Below, one piece after another: positions 36,085 to 44,563 of a DNA stretch of 64,000 bases. Source of the stretch: Paenibacillus abyssi (lineage in GTDB: Bacteria > Bacillota > Bacilli > Paenibacillales > Paenibacillaceae); assembly GCF_014640295.1 (NCBI RefSeq), contig NZ_BMGR01000006.1, positions 1 to 64,000 of the forward strand. Direction: 5' to 3'. A program made the position numbers and the translations under genes. The notes beneath the pieces are model-generated. The model searched no databases. It was not told the origin of the DNA and worked only from the letters and a program-made list of their open reading frames with translations. Numbering within the stretch: the stretch's first letter is position 1; the number at the start of each line of letters is the position of its first letter.

Positions 36085-37086
36085 CTATTTTACCCGGGTT
36101 GAATTCCCTTTCTTTAGCAGCGGATAAATATTGGTCAGTCTTTCATAAGGCTCTGTACCTTTAATCATTTTGATCAGCGTATTGGCAATAGTTTCGCCCA
36201 TTTCAAAAAGCGGAAGCGCCATCGTCGTTAGACTTGGGTTCATGACCTGGGATAGAATAACGCCATCAAAGCCGATGACGGAGATATCACCCGGAACATT
36301 CATATTCATTTCAGTGCAGGCTTGAATCACATAAGCTGCGGAAATATCATTGTAGGTCGTAATCCCGGTTACCTTATTTTTTATTAAATGCTGTGTAAGC
36401 CTGTGAATGCCCTCGTTAGGCGTCTCTACGGTGACGATTAATTCTGGATCAATGGAGAGACCGTGCTCTTCCAGCGCTTTTTTATATCCTTCCAATCTTT
36501 TTACGCTGCTTCTCGCCAGGGGAGGACCGACAATAATTCCGATTCGGGTGTGGCCTTGTTCAATGAGGTGTTTCGTCGCGGTATACCCTCCATGTTGAGC
36601 TCCTACCATGACAGATGCGGCTCCATCCGCTTCAAGATCACGGTTCAATAACACAACTGGAGAAATGTTTGGGATCAGTTTTCTTAAATTCGCATCATCA
36701 AGTCTTGGACTGCACAGGATCATGCCATCCACATTATAATTCTGGGCCAAATTAATAAAAGAGACTTCACGTTCCAAATCCTCATCGGTTGTAAATAGGA
36801 AGACGTTCATTTGCTTCTCGCGAAGCGTCCGTTCGATTCCGCATACGATTTCCGCAAAAAATGGGTTCTTAATATCCGGCAGCAGCAAAGCAACCGTATT
36901 GGTCTTTCTCGTCACCATACTTCTGGCCTGAAGGCTCGGTTGAAACCCGTGTTCTTCGATCACTCGGAGCACCTGCTTACGGGTGGCTTCGCTTACCTCC
37001 TCTTTTTCGTTGAGAACTCTGGAAATAGTTTGGCGTGAGACTCCGGCTAATCTTGCAATATCGTTGATCGTCAATTTTTTTCCCAT
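36085..37086 (-). CDS. LacI-family transcriptional regulator
   Basis: A 333-residue repressor: helix-turn-helix about 5-25 (INDIARLAGVSRQTISRVLN), hinge helix with SLQARSMV, then a RbsB-like ligand domain (LLLPDIKNPFFAEIV, GFDGVILSQVMNPSLTT). I use the ATG at 37086; an ATG four codons earlier abuts the AAGGGA site. It precedes the importer operon and is divergent from the M24 gene, with a LacI-type palindrome in front of each gene, so it should control both the importer operon and the M24 gene, and itself. Confidence 0.92.
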   Translation of the reverse strand: MGKKLTINDIARLAGVSRQTISRVLNEKEEVSEATRKQVLRVIEEHGFQPSLQARSMVTRKTNTVALLLPDIKNPFFAEIVCGIERTLREKQMNVFLFTTDEDLEREVSFINLAQNYNVDGMILCSPRLDDANLRKLIPNISPVVLLNRDLEADGAASVMVGAQHGGYTATKHLIEQGHTRIGIIVGPPLARSSVKRLEGYKKALEEHGLSIDPELIVTVETPNEGIHRLTQHLIKNKVTGITTYNDISAAYVIQACTEMNMNVPGDISVIGFDGVILSQVMNPSLTTMALPLFEMGETIANTLIKMIKGTEPYERLTNIYPLLKKGNSTRVK

Positions 37087-37116
37087 TATTCCAACCATTC
37101 CCTTAATTTTTAATAA

Positions 37117-37142
37117 TGTGAACGTTCCCGGTAATGTTCACA
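37117..37142. promoter_or_regulatory. LacI-type operator in front of the regulator/importer operon
   Basis: TGTGAACGTT (37117-37126) and AATGTTCACA (37133-37142) form a 10-bp inverted repeat (one mismatch) with CCCGGT between. Located about 30 bases upstream of the LacI start, fitting autoregulation. Confidence 0.65.
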
Positions 37143-37220
37143 TATAAAATAACACTGTAATATCAAGGATGTCAATAAGATATCTAAAGAAAATTTTTCG
37201 AGAAAAATCTGATAATATAG

Positions 37221-37269
37221 TTGACTATTCCTTATTTTATAACATAATATTAAATTGTGATCGTTCACA
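37221..37269 (+). promoter_or_regulatory. Promoter and LacI-type operator of the M24 gene
   Basis: TTGACT (37221-37226) and an ATAATA/CATAAT -10 about 16-17 bases on form a promoter toward the M24 gene. The palindrome TGTGATCGTTCACA (37256-37269) lies just after the -10, over the start of transcription. Its TGTGA/TCACA arms match those of the operator at 37117-37142. Confidence 0.65.
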
Positions 37270-37314
37270 TTACCGATTATACAAAATAAATTAGACTGAT
37301 TGGAGGATTTACTT

Positions 37315-38478
37315 ATGACTTTGGAAGTAGCTGCTACAGAATTCGACCGCCGCGTGTCCCGCACGAGGGAAAAAATGAAAGAAGCCGGACTAGACGCCCT
37401 CTTCGTTTATAGCGATGAGTATCACCCAGGCTACTCGATGTATTACACGAATTTCCGGACGATTAACTGCATTGAAGAATCCGCACATGCACTATTAATT
37501 CCATTAGAAGGCGAAATTCAAGCCTTTCTGGGAAACCTGAACCGCTTTGCAGCCAAACGTTTCTCTTGGGTGAAAAACGTCCATAACATCTATGAAATGA
37601 AAGCGCTTTTACCGAAACTTATAAGTAATATTCCTCATGAAGTAAAGACCGTTGGTGTAGTCGGTGAGGAATTATTCCCTATTTCGTTATACCGTGAGAT
37701 GGAAAGAGCGTTAGCGGGTGAAGGCATCCATATTGTAGAAGCCGGAGATATTGTAAAACGAGAGAGACTATATAAAAGTAAAAATGAACTTGATCTTATT
37801 CGCGCAGCTGGAAGATTAGCAGACGACAGTATACTTGCCGCAATAAAGGAGCTGCAAATCGGTAAAACGGAAATCGAGCTTTCGGCGATCGGTGAATATG
37901 TGACACGCTCAAGGGGAGGCGACATCGGTTCGGCATATTTGGTCGTTTCAGGCCCTCACACAGATCTTCCAACCTGGCGCCCTATGGAAAGGAAGATCGA
38001 ACGTGGAGATTATGTCTGGTTTGACTTTAATCCGTCGGTTCTGGGCTATTGTTCCGATACCGGAATTACATTCGCCATGGAGGGTGCCACTGAAGAGCAG
38101 ATCAAAATTATGAATTTCGCCTATGATACGAATGAACGAATGGTAGATTTCATTAAACCGGGCATGACAGGGAAAGAATTATTCCATGAAACACATCGGA
38201 TTTGTGAAGAAGCCGGACTATCGAAATACTTCCTCCCTTATACAAAAGGAATGAGAGCCATCGGCCACGGCGTTGGACTTGAAGTTGTGGAAACGCCAGA
38301 CTTAGGACCGAACAGCGACTTTATATTTGAACCGAATATGGTGTTTGGCATCAAATTCGATCTGCACGGCTTTCCGTTCGGCGGCGTCCGGGTTGAACCG
38401 ACTGTCATTATTACAGAGAATGGCGCTGAGCCGATCAATGACCTTAGAGGACTGCGCAACCAATATCAACCCGTGTAG
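37315..38478 (+). CDS. M24-family metallopeptidase homologue (creatinase/prolidase fold) with altered metal site
   Basis: A 387-residue pita-bread-fold protein. N-terminal creatinase-type domain about 1-155, catalytic domain after it. Expected metal ligands D237 (WFDFNP), D248 (YCSDTG), H318 (AIGHGVGLE) and E361 (VRVEP) are present, but the second glutamate, normally in an I-E-P segment, is K347 (FGIKFD). That change argues against a normal two-metal aminopeptidase; a creatinase-like metal-independent hydrolase or a changed site is possible. GGAGGATTTACTT precedes the ATG. Transcribed alone, divergent from the LacI regulator whose operators flank both genes. Confidence 0.85.
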   Translation: MTLEVAATEFDRRVSRTREKMKEAGLDALFVYSDEYHPGYSMYYTNFRTINCIEESAHALLIPLEGEIQAFLGNLNRFAAKRFSWVKNVHNIYEMKALLPKLISNIPHEVKTVGVVGEELFPISLYREMERALAGEGIHIVEAGDIVKRERLYKSKNELDLIRAAGRLADDSILAAIKELQIGKTEIELSAIGEYVTRSRGGDIGSAYLVVSGPHTDLPTWRPMERKIERGDYVWFDFNPSVLGYCSDTGITFAMEGATEEQIKIMNFAYDTNERMVDFIKPGMTGKELFHETHRICEEAGLSKYFLPYTKGMRAIGHGVGLEVVETPDLGPNSDFIFEPNMVFGIKFDLHGFPFGGVRVEPTVIITENGAEPINDLRGLRNQYQPV

Positions 38479-38549
38479 CAGACCTTCAACAAGATGCATT
38501 TTCGCATCATAAACGATCCGCTTCTAGAGACCGGAATAACAATAAAAAA

Positions 38550-38585
38550 AAAGAAGCCGCTGACGCACGACGCACCGGCTTCTTT
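38550..38585. terminator. Bidirectional terminator between M24 and nitroreductase genes
   Basis: AAAGAAGCCG (38550-38559) pairs with CGGCTTCTTT (38576-38585). On the minus strand an unbroken T run follows, giving a strong terminator for the nitroreductase operon; on the plus strand it follows the M24 gene. Confidence 0.8.
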
Positions 38586-38597
38586 CTTGTTATCTTA

Positions 38598-39275
38598 TCA
38601 TTTTATCCACTGCACGACCTGATCCATTTCTTTTCTTGTTTTTGGGCGGGGTTCTTTGGCACGGTAACCGAAGGCCACCATAACGGATACCGCCAAATGG
38701 CCGTCCTCCAGCAATCCTTCCTCATCGAGTATCTTTTGAACAGAATCAAAGTCATACCCTTCGATCGGACAAGAATCGATGCCGATTTGAGCTGCGACCG
38801 TCATCATGTTAGCCAGTGCGATATAAGTCTGTTTGCCGGCCCAATCGAACATCGTACGATCGCTTTCCAATAATTTGAGATCATTTTCTTGAAAGGCTTT
38901 GTATCGGACAAAGGCGCGTTGGATCACGTCGTCCGGCAATTTCCTGACGTCTCTCATGTGAGAGGCCATATATTCCGAGCCATACTTCGTGTCGACCGCA
39001 GTTCTGGCAAGAATAATGACGAAATGGCTTGCCGTTGGAAGCTGCCCTTGACCGCCCCAGGTTACCTTCTTCAACTTCTCTCTCAGCTCGGTATTTTGAA
39101 CAATCAAAAACTTCCACGGTTCGAGGCCGATAGAGCTTGGAGACAGCCTGCCCGCCTCCAAAATCAAATGAAAATCTTCATCCGGAATTTTTTTGTCCGG
39201 ATCAAATTCCTTTGCTGCATGCCGAAATTGTAATGCATCCAAAATTTGCTGCCTGTCGGCTGTTGTCATTGTCAT
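38598..39275 (-). CDS. NAD(P)H-dependent nitroreductase family protein
   Basis: A 225-residue FMN-dependent enzyme. LQFRHAAKEFDP at the N terminus (FMN phosphate contact), RLSPSSIGLEPWKFLIV and the C-terminal VMVAFGYRAKEPRPKTR are typical of the NfsB/YfkO/YodC group that reduce nitro compounds and quinones. It follows the rhodanese-like gene by 54 bases on the same strand, and the pair is driven by the promoter at 39818-39846 that has the same operator architecture as the old-yellow-enzyme operon at 48 kb. Role in electrophile detoxification inferred. Confidence 0.9.
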   Translation of the reverse strand: MTMTTADRQQILDALQFRHAAKEFDPDKKIPDEDFHLILEAGRLSPSSIGLEPWKFLIVQNTELREKLKKVTWGGQGQLPTASHFVIILARTAVDTKYGSEYMASHMRDVRKLPDDVIQRAFVRYKAFQENDLKLLESDRTMFDWAGKQTYIALANMMTVAAQIGIDSCPIEGYDFDSVQKILDEEGLLEDGHLAVSVMVAFGYRAKEPRPKTRKEMDQVVQWIK

Positions 39276-39329
39276 TGTTGAATGATCCTCTCTGAACAGT
39301 ATGATGTTACGGTTCCCCTGCGGGTATCA

Positions 39330-39674
39330 TCATCCGTAACGAATATAATACCCCATTATCGTGAAACCTTTCCTGCGCAAATACCGAACCGTTAAATTCA
39401 GTAACATGCGGTCTGACACAATAACAAGAACCTTGCGTTTCTGAATCTCACCAGCGTGCCGATTTAAATAAGCATAGGGCAATTGAACGACTCCCTCTAC
39501 TGGATGCTTCGTTGCATCACTATAATCACGGACGTCCAATACGACCGCATCGTTGTTCATCCCGGCATTCTCAATATCGATGTACGGCACCCCATGTACC
39601 GGTATATGCCTTTGATACAGAGAATACAGCAGAACTGAAACCCCAGCAACAGCAGCTACTATTAGAAAAAACAT
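39330..39674 (-). CDS. Membrane-anchored rhodanese-like protein lacking the active-site cysteine
   Basis: A 114-residue protein: one N-terminal membrane helix (about 1-20), then a rhodanese-like domain with VVLDVRDYSDATKHPVEGVVQLPY, matching the family DVR..xE...GHIxGAxxIP pattern. Where the catalytic CxxGxR loop should lie, the sequence is VIVSDRMLLN (84-93), so there is no cysteine and sulfur transfer is unlikely. ATG at 39674, with GAGAGG upstream. First gene of the nitroreductase operon. A structural or regulatory role is possible. Confidence 0.75.
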   Translation of the reverse strand: MFFLIVAAVAGVSVLLYSLYQRHIPVHGVPYIDIENAGMNNDAVVLDVRDYSDATKHPVEGVVQLPYAYLNRHAGEIQKRKVLVIVSDRMLLNLTVRYLRRKGFTIMGYYIRYG

Positions 39675-39740
39675 CAAGCCCAGCCTCTCTTTTTGCAGAG
39701 ATTTTTCGATTCATCATCCATTACTGAAAAACAATTAAAC

Positions 39741-39759
39741 TGTAATAATTTTAGTTACA
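39741..39759. promoter_or_regulatory. Distal operator copy, nitroreductase operon
   Basis: TGTAAT-N7-GTTACA (39741-39759), lying downstream of the promoter in the leader. Matches the sites at 39814-39832, 48542-48560 and 48599-48617. Confidence 0.6.
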
Positions 39760-39813
39760 CTTCTACCAAAAAAATGCGCCAACACGCATTTCTTTACCGG
39801 CTCGTAAAGATAC

Positions 39814-39846
39814 TGTAATCATAAAAGATACAGTTCATATTGTCAA
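39814..39846 (-). promoter_or_regulatory. Promoter and operator of the rhodanese/nitroreductase operon
   Basis: On the minus strand TTGACA (39841-39846), 17 bases, TATGAT (39818-39823). An inverted repeat CTGTAAT..GATACAG (39813-39833) covers the -10 box. The whole arrangement is repeated at 48599-48631 in front of another redox operon. Confidence 0.75.
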
Positions 39847-39914
39847 GCTGTGTAGTTTTAATGCAAATTGGATAAGAAATCTAAACCCTCTTTTCGCAGG
39901 ATTTAATCAGTCGA

Positions 39915-40991
39915 TTATTTTTTCTCGACGAAGGGTTGAATGTCAATATCATAGTTCACATCAAACTTCAATTGCTGCCATTTTTCCAGCCATGCTTCAT
40001 CGCTCATCGGCTTTGTGAAGGGTGTCATTGTATGTCGGCCTATTTCAAGAGGATCCACTTTCCATCGCTGCATTTTTTGCAGGAGCTCTAATGTATGTTT
40101 TTCCAAATAAGTTTGAATCTGATCATTAAGCTCGGTAGCTTCTGCATGGTCCAGAATATCTTTATCTCCCCGGTACTCTTCAACTCTCCCATACAGCTCC
40201 ACGTTCACAGCAGCTGATGAATCGGCCAGCTTGATCCGGACCTTCGAACGAATATGGCCGACCGTCACCGACAATGACGGGATCGGAAGAAGCCGGAGAT
40301 AGTGATCATTGCTGAGAAGCTGCATAATTTGATCGTCTATGCCGCTGGCCGTGGCGATCATCGCGTCATGTCTGAAAAAAGCGGTCCCTTCATAAGTGAA
40401 GCTCTCTTTGCCAGCCTTAAAAACGGGTAAAAACGGAACAGATAAAGGTGTATGCAAATTTTTCATGAAGGTATGCAAATTGACGATTGACATCTCCCCT
40501 TGATGTTTTTCCTCATAATGTTTAAACATCCTGTAGAGAAAATAATCCAGATTCGGCTGTTTATCCAGCTGATTCTGAATATAGGCTTCAAAATCCCCTT
40601 TAATGATGACCAGATAAAGGCGCGGAGAAACCTCCGGATCGATGAACAGCGTGTTGATCAGCGAATTCAATCCTTGTTTTGCAACCTCCTCATTGACTAG
40701 AAGCATTCGCAGCTGGCCTAGCTTTAGTTCGCGGTAATAGATTAAATTAAACAGCTTCCCGCCTTCTTTCAGCAGATGAACATTCTGTGTGAGCAGACGT
40801 TTTTTTTCCTTAACCAGGGGCGGGACCAAGGTGCAGATCGATAAACGCCCTTCTTCCCCCTGGTCAATGGACCAGAAGATGACAGGCGCAATCTCTTCAA
40901 TCCGATTGTTCTCCACAAACGGGGCACATCCCGTGATCAGTATAAAAACACCTGATAGGACTAATAAGCTCACACAGTAATTACGCTTCAT
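39915..40991 (-). CDS. Ger(x)C-family spore germination lipoprotein
   Basis: A 358-residue C subunit of a germinant receptor. The signal ends in I-T-G-C with lipidated Cys22. The mature part has the Ger(x)C layout of N-terminal domain and a C-terminal region, with an acidic/aromatic end, but it lacks the usual WDxRE motif after the cysteine (here APFVENNRIEE), so it is a divergent member. Its ATG overlaps the permease-like B gene as ATGA. Located on the outer face of the inner spore membrane. Confidence 0.85.
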   Translation of the reverse strand: MKRNYCVSLLVLSGVFILITGCAPFVENNRIEEIAPVIFWSIDQGEEGRLSICTLVPPLVKEKKRLLTQNVHLLKEGGKLFNLIYYRELKLGQLRMLLVNEEVAKQGLNSLINTLFIDPEVSPRLYLVIIKGDFEAYIQNQLDKQPNLDYFLYRMFKHYEEKHQGEMSIVNLHTFMKNLHTPLSVPFLPVFKAGKESFTYEGTAFFRHDAMIATASGIDDQIMQLLSNDHYLRLLPIPSLSVTVGHIRSKVRIKLADSSAAVNVELYGRVEEYRGDKDILDHAEATELNDQIQTYLEKHTLELLQKMQRWKVDPLEIGRHTMTPFTKPMSDEAWLEKWQQLKFDVNYDIDIQPFVEKK

Positions 40992-42109
40992 AATTTCAGC
41001 CGCTCCTTTCGTTTAATCGCGAGCAGAAAGAATGAGGGAACGAGCAGATAGGTTAGCGCCCCCAGCCAAATCTGAAGCTCAAGCAGCATATTCGTCCCAG
41101 TGTATCCTTTCCATATCCATTCATTCAAGATGATCATAACCGCTGTCAAGGCAATCAAACTGATCACAAAACCGGTAAGCTTTCCAGGCTGCAGCGATCT
41201 CCCCATCACGATCCGTAAGCCCCCATAGAACATTAACATGAAAATGGAGAAGGCAAAGACAACAAGAAAAATATGTAACGATACCATCAAGATATCAATG
41301 CGCTCAAATATAGGGGACTGTAAATAACGGATCATCGATTTCACCGGAAATTTGCTTTTATCCAGATAATGGGATCCAAAGAACAGTATAGCCGCAATAA
41401 ACAATAACAGATATTCCGCAACGGAAATTGCATTTCCAATTGATAAATACTTCAGCGATTTTTGCTGCTTGCCAAGCCAAGGGAGTAATACCAAAAGATA
41501 TTCAGGCCCTGATAACGATGACCAGATTAATAACACCCCTTTCCAAGATTGGAACGTCCAGCTTGTTGGAACCAATGGAAAGAGATCATAAATCGACGCA
41601 ATCGGAGGAAAGAAAAACGGGAACACGAGCCCGATCATCCAGAATGTACATAAAAAAACTATACTGACGTAACGAATCGTATTATCCATTCCTTTCGCAG
41701 CCACATAATAGCCCAGCAGTAATACGGATAAAATCAGCCAATTCGAATCCATGGAAGGAAACACAAAATAATGCACCATTTCCATATATCCAAGTACGGT
41801 TACAATGATTTTTACAATCAGGAACAATAAACCTATACCCGCCAAAATACGAACGCCTTGTTTTCCAAAAAGCTCCACATATCCTTGATACCCCTTTAAC
41901 AGCAGCTCCGATGAAAAGCATTTGGATACAAGAATGAGATTGATTTGGGACAAAGCCCCCACCGCAACGATGGCCCAAATCATATGAGGGTACACCAGAA
42001 AAGTCGCCTGCAGCAATACGAAGTACAGCATTTGAAGACGGTTGACCAGAAACACGATATAAATACCGTTAAAGGCAGACGTTTTGTTATACAAGCTTAT
42101 TGCTTTCAC
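40988..42109 (-). CDS. GerAB/ArcD/ProY-family germinant receptor B subunit
   Basis: A 373-residue membrane protein with about ten hydrophobic segments; start motif KAISLYNKTSAFNGIYIVFL, and GYQGYVELFGKQGVRILAG and SGPEYLLVLLPWLGKQ in conserved positions. Amino-acid-transporter-like fold that forms the germinant-binding subunit. I place the start at the GTG at 42109, nine bases after AAGGAG; the ATG at 42118 directly abuts that site. The GerA stop lies just before it, so the two are translationally coupled. Confidence 0.87.
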   Translation of the reverse strand: MKAISLYNKTSAFNGIYIVFLVNRLQMLYFVLLQATFLVYPHMIWAIVAVGALSQINLILVSKCFSSELLLKGYQGYVELFGKQGVRILAGIGLLFLIVKIIVTVLGYMEMVHYFVFPSMDSNWLILSVLLLGYYVAAKGMDNTIRYVSIVFLCTFWMIGLVFPFFFPPIASIYDLFPLVPTSWTFQSWKGVLLIWSSLSGPEYLLVLLPWLGKQQKSLKYLSIGNAISVAEYLLLFIAAILFFGSHYLDKSKFPVKSMIRYLQSPIFERIDILMVSLHIFLVVFAFSIFMLMFYGGLRIVMGRSLQPGKLTGFVISLIALTAVMIILNEWIWKGYTGTNMLLELQIWLGALTYLLVPSFFLLAIKRKERLKL

Positions 42110-42114
42110 ACCAT

Positions 42115-43566
42115 TCATCTCCTTCGGCCGTATCGCCATCTTTGCAGGGGGTGCAGATATTCTGGACGGGACTTCATGTATTTCAACGGCCCCCGGATGA
42201 ATACATCCATCCAGCCCCGCCAATAAAATGGAGCCAATGGCGCAAAATATGGCTGCTTCAGAGAGGTCAGCGAGTTCAGATGTGCTAGCACGCCAATAAT
42301 TCCAAGCACGATGCCCAAAAGCCCAAGAAATGAAGAAAGCACAAGAAAGCCGAATTGAATGAGCGTATTGGATTTGGTGACCAGATAATTCGGAACCAGG
42401 AAGGAAGCGATCGCGGAAATCCCGACAAGCACAATCAATACTGTACTGGAAAATCCCGCCGATACAGTCGCTTCCCCGATCACAATACCGCCTATAACGC
42501 CTAACGTTTGACCTGATTTCGAAGGCATACGAAGACTGGCTTCCTTAATAATTTCCAACGTAATCAGCATCAATAAAGCTTCCCAAAATGGAGAAAAGGG
42601 CAGCTTGCTGCGGGATTCCAATAACACAAAAAGAATTTGCATCGGAATCATCTGATAATGATGGGTGGATAACGCAACATAGAGCGGGATCAAAATCAAG
42701 GAAAGAAAAAAACTTAAATAACGGATGATGCGCAAAAAGCTGGCGACTAACCAACGATTAATATAGTCCTCCGGCGATTGAAACAGATGAAAGAAAGTAA
42801 TCGGGGCAATTAAGGCAAACGGCGTATTGCCGACCAATATCGTTAGCTTTCCGATATCCAAAGCGTAGGCACAGGTGTCCGGCCGGTCGGTTTGCTGATA
42901 CTGCGGAAAGACGCTGTGCGTATGATCCTCCATAAAAGCCGCCAGATGAGAAGAATCCAGAAACAGGTCAAAATCAATTTCGATAATTTTACTTCTTGCA
43001 GTATCAACAAATTCGGGATTGGTCAAGCCTTCTATGTACATCATGACAACCGGAGTTTTACTGGTCGAGCCGACCGTAAAGCGTTCCGCTTTTAACGTGG
43101 TTAAAGGAAGCCTTCTGCGAATCATTGTAATGTTTTGTTCTAATTGTTCACTGAAGCTGTCCTTCGGTCCGTATAATATGGTTTCCGTCTCGGAAGATTC
43201 AATTGCGCGGCTCAATGAGCTTTCAATCAGCACGGACCACCACTGGCTCTGCGAGGGATCATGCAGAATGACGCATCCACGCATAAGCGCGACCTCTGCC
43301 TCTTCCATCGTGCTGATTTCCGATACTTTGGTAGAGGAAATGGCATCGTAAATCGAATCGTGCAAACCACGATTCAGCGGTTCGATCACCGATTCATTCA
43401 ACCGTTCCGGATTGATTAACGTTTCAATATACAGCAAGGTAACCTTTTGATCCTTGTTATAATGGCGATCTATAATTTCTGCGTCCGTCATGTTGGACAG
43501 CATTCGTTCAAGCGCGTCGATGGATATCGGAGTCTGCCCTGTACTTAACATTTCATGATTATTCAT
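42115..43566 (-). CDS. GerA-type spore germination receptor A subunit
   Basis: A 483-residue protein: soluble N-terminal region about 1-250 with YIETLINPERLNESVIEPL and VVMMYIEGLTNPEFVD, then four to five membrane segments with ITFFHLFQSPEDYINRWLVA, PFSPFWEALLMLITLEIIKEA.. and the GQTLGVIGGIVIGEATV block. Usual length for the family. A subunit of a germinant-sensing complex in the inner spore membrane. First gene of the A-B-C operon. Confidence 0.92.
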   Translation of the reverse strand: MNNHEMLSTGQTPISIDALERMLSNMTDAEIIDRHYNKDQKVTLLYIETLINPERLNESVIEPLNRGLHDSIYDAISSTKVSEISTMEEAEVALMRGCVILHDPSQSQWWSVLIESSLSRAIESSETETILYGPKDSFSEQLEQNITMIRRRLPLTTLKAERFTVGSTSKTPVVMMYIEGLTNPEFVDTARSKIIEIDFDLFLDSSHLAAFMEDHTHSVFPQYQQTDRPDTCAYALDIGKLTILVGNTPFALIAPITFFHLFQSPEDYINRWLVASFLRIIRYLSFFLSLILIPLYVALSTHHYQMIPMQILFVLLESRSKLPFSPFWEALLMLITLEIIKEASLRMPSKSGQTLGVIGGIVIGEATVSAGFSSTVLIVLVGISAIASFLVPNYLVTKSNTLIQFGFLVLSSFLGLLGIVLGIIGVLAHLNSLTSLKQPYFAPLAPFYWRGWMDVFIRGPLKYMKSRPEYLHPLQRWRYGRRR

Positions 43567-43665
43567 TTCACTCTATCCATTCTTATCCTTGAGATTGTAG
43601 TTGGTGATTATTATGATCTGTTTCTCATGATTTCAATCACTTCGTATAAGATATTCTGACAGCAT

Positions 43666-43702
43666 GGGGCTGTCCCATCGATGATGACGATGGGACAGCC
43701 CC
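43666..43702. repeat. Perfect 15-bp hairpin without T run
   Basis: GGGGCTGTCCCATCG (43666-43680) and its exact complement (43688-43702) are separated by a 7-base loop. No T run follows on either strand, so it is not a standard terminator. It lies 100 bases upstream of the gerA start in a 355-base gap (43567-43921) that otherwise holds only the small frame and terminator listed here. Could be the remnant of a miniature element or an mRNA structure. Confidence 0.6.
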
Positions 43703-43712
43703 CTTACCGCAT

Positions 43713-43835
43713 TCACTGCGCAGTCGAATGTTCTTCCGACCGCTGACGCTTCTCCAGAATCATTCGATCTGCTTCGTTTAGGCGTAACCGTTTCTTTCCT
43801 AAAACAAACAAAAAAAAGCCTTTCCTTGTTAACAT
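43713..43835 (-). CDS. Possible 40-residue small protein
   Basis: A minus-strand ATG frame: a short basic start, a hydrophobic patch FFLFVLG, then a charged helix-like tail (KKRLRLNEADRMILEKRQR). The composition looks protein-like, but no ribosome site precedes it and its start lies within the loop and arm of the terminator at 43811-43874. Could be the end of a decayed gene. Not recognised. Confidence 0.25.
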   Translation of the reverse strand: MLTRKGFFLFVLGKKRLRLNEADRMILEKRQRSEEHSTAQ

Positions 43836-43874
43836 GTAAGTAGACCAAACATGAACAAAGGAAAGGCTTTTTTT
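43811..43874 (-). terminator. Terminator of the mhq operon
   Basis: AAGCCTTTCCTTGTT near 43817-43830 pairs with AACAAAGGAAAGGCTT (43854-43869) with one bulge; A and T runs flank both sides. It lies 50 bases after the flavin reductase stop. Confidence 0.75.
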
Positions 43875-43921
43875 GTACAATCTCAGGCCACAGCCTCTTT
43901 CCTAATCCTGGGACTCCGTTA

Positions 43922-44533
43922 TCAATCAGGCCGTTCAAGCGAGAACATCTCGCCCAGCTTGCTGTAGTTGCTGCCGGCAAGCCGGCTTACCGGGCGGAGC
44001 GCTTGTGCATCAATATGTCCATCGTCGTAGAGCTCTTCTTGAATATGAAAATAGACGACTCGGGCAATTAACAGATCGCATGCCGGCGAATCCGCCGTTC
44101 CGCCGAGCGGTATGGAGCGATCAAGGATACACTCCATCCGGATTTTTGCTTCCGCAATACCGGGCACCGCTACCTTGTCGCTTGGAACGGCTGTAAGTCC
44201 GGCGAATTCAACTTCGCTCTCATCCGGCGGCAGGCTGGCTGCGGTTTGATTAATTGCCTCAATGTATGACTCATCGCTGATATGGACGACTAATTCGCCT
44301 GTATCCCGCGCATTTCTGGCTGTATCTTTTGGCAATCCGTTTTTTCGCTGAACAGAAATGGACACCATAGGAGGATTAGCCGATACAATCGAAAAATAAC
44401 TGTAAGGCGCCGCATTAACGACCCCCGTCTTCGAGCGTGTCGTTACAAACGCAATCGGTCTTGGGATAATGCCGCCGATTAATAATTTGTAGTTTTCCCG
44501 TTCACTCTGGGCTGCAGGATCAATTGATATCAA
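43922..44533 (-). CDS. Flavin reductase-like (FMN-binding split-barrel) protein
   Basis: A 203-residue protein of the DIM6/NTAB flavin reductase family: YKLLIGGIIPRPIAFVTT, NAAPYSYFSIVSANPPMVSIS and DLLIARVVYFHI are the family segments. It should bind FMN and reduce it or a quinone with NAD(P)H. I propose the TTG at 44533, seven bases after AAAGGAG; an ATG at 44539 lies only 1-2 bases after that site. Last gene of the mhqR-dioxygenase-mhqD operon. Confidence 0.87.
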   Translation of the reverse strand: MISIDPAAQSERENYKLLIGGIIPRPIAFVTTRSKTGVVNAAPYSYFSIVSANPPMVSISVQRKNGLPKDTARNARDTGELVVHISDESYIEAINQTAASLPPDESEVEFAGLTAVPSDKVAVPGIAEAKIRMECILDRSIPLGGTADSPACDLLIARVVYFHIQEELYDDGHIDAQALRPVSRLAGSNYSKLGEMFSLERPD

Positions 44534-44563
44534 GCTCATTCTCCTTTCGTCCTTATACAGCAT

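Noticed and set aside
43633-43980. 115-codon minus-strand frame overlapping the mhq terminator
   Set aside because: Runs through two hairpins and into the flavin reductase gene in another frame; a different frame in the same stretch looks more protein-like.
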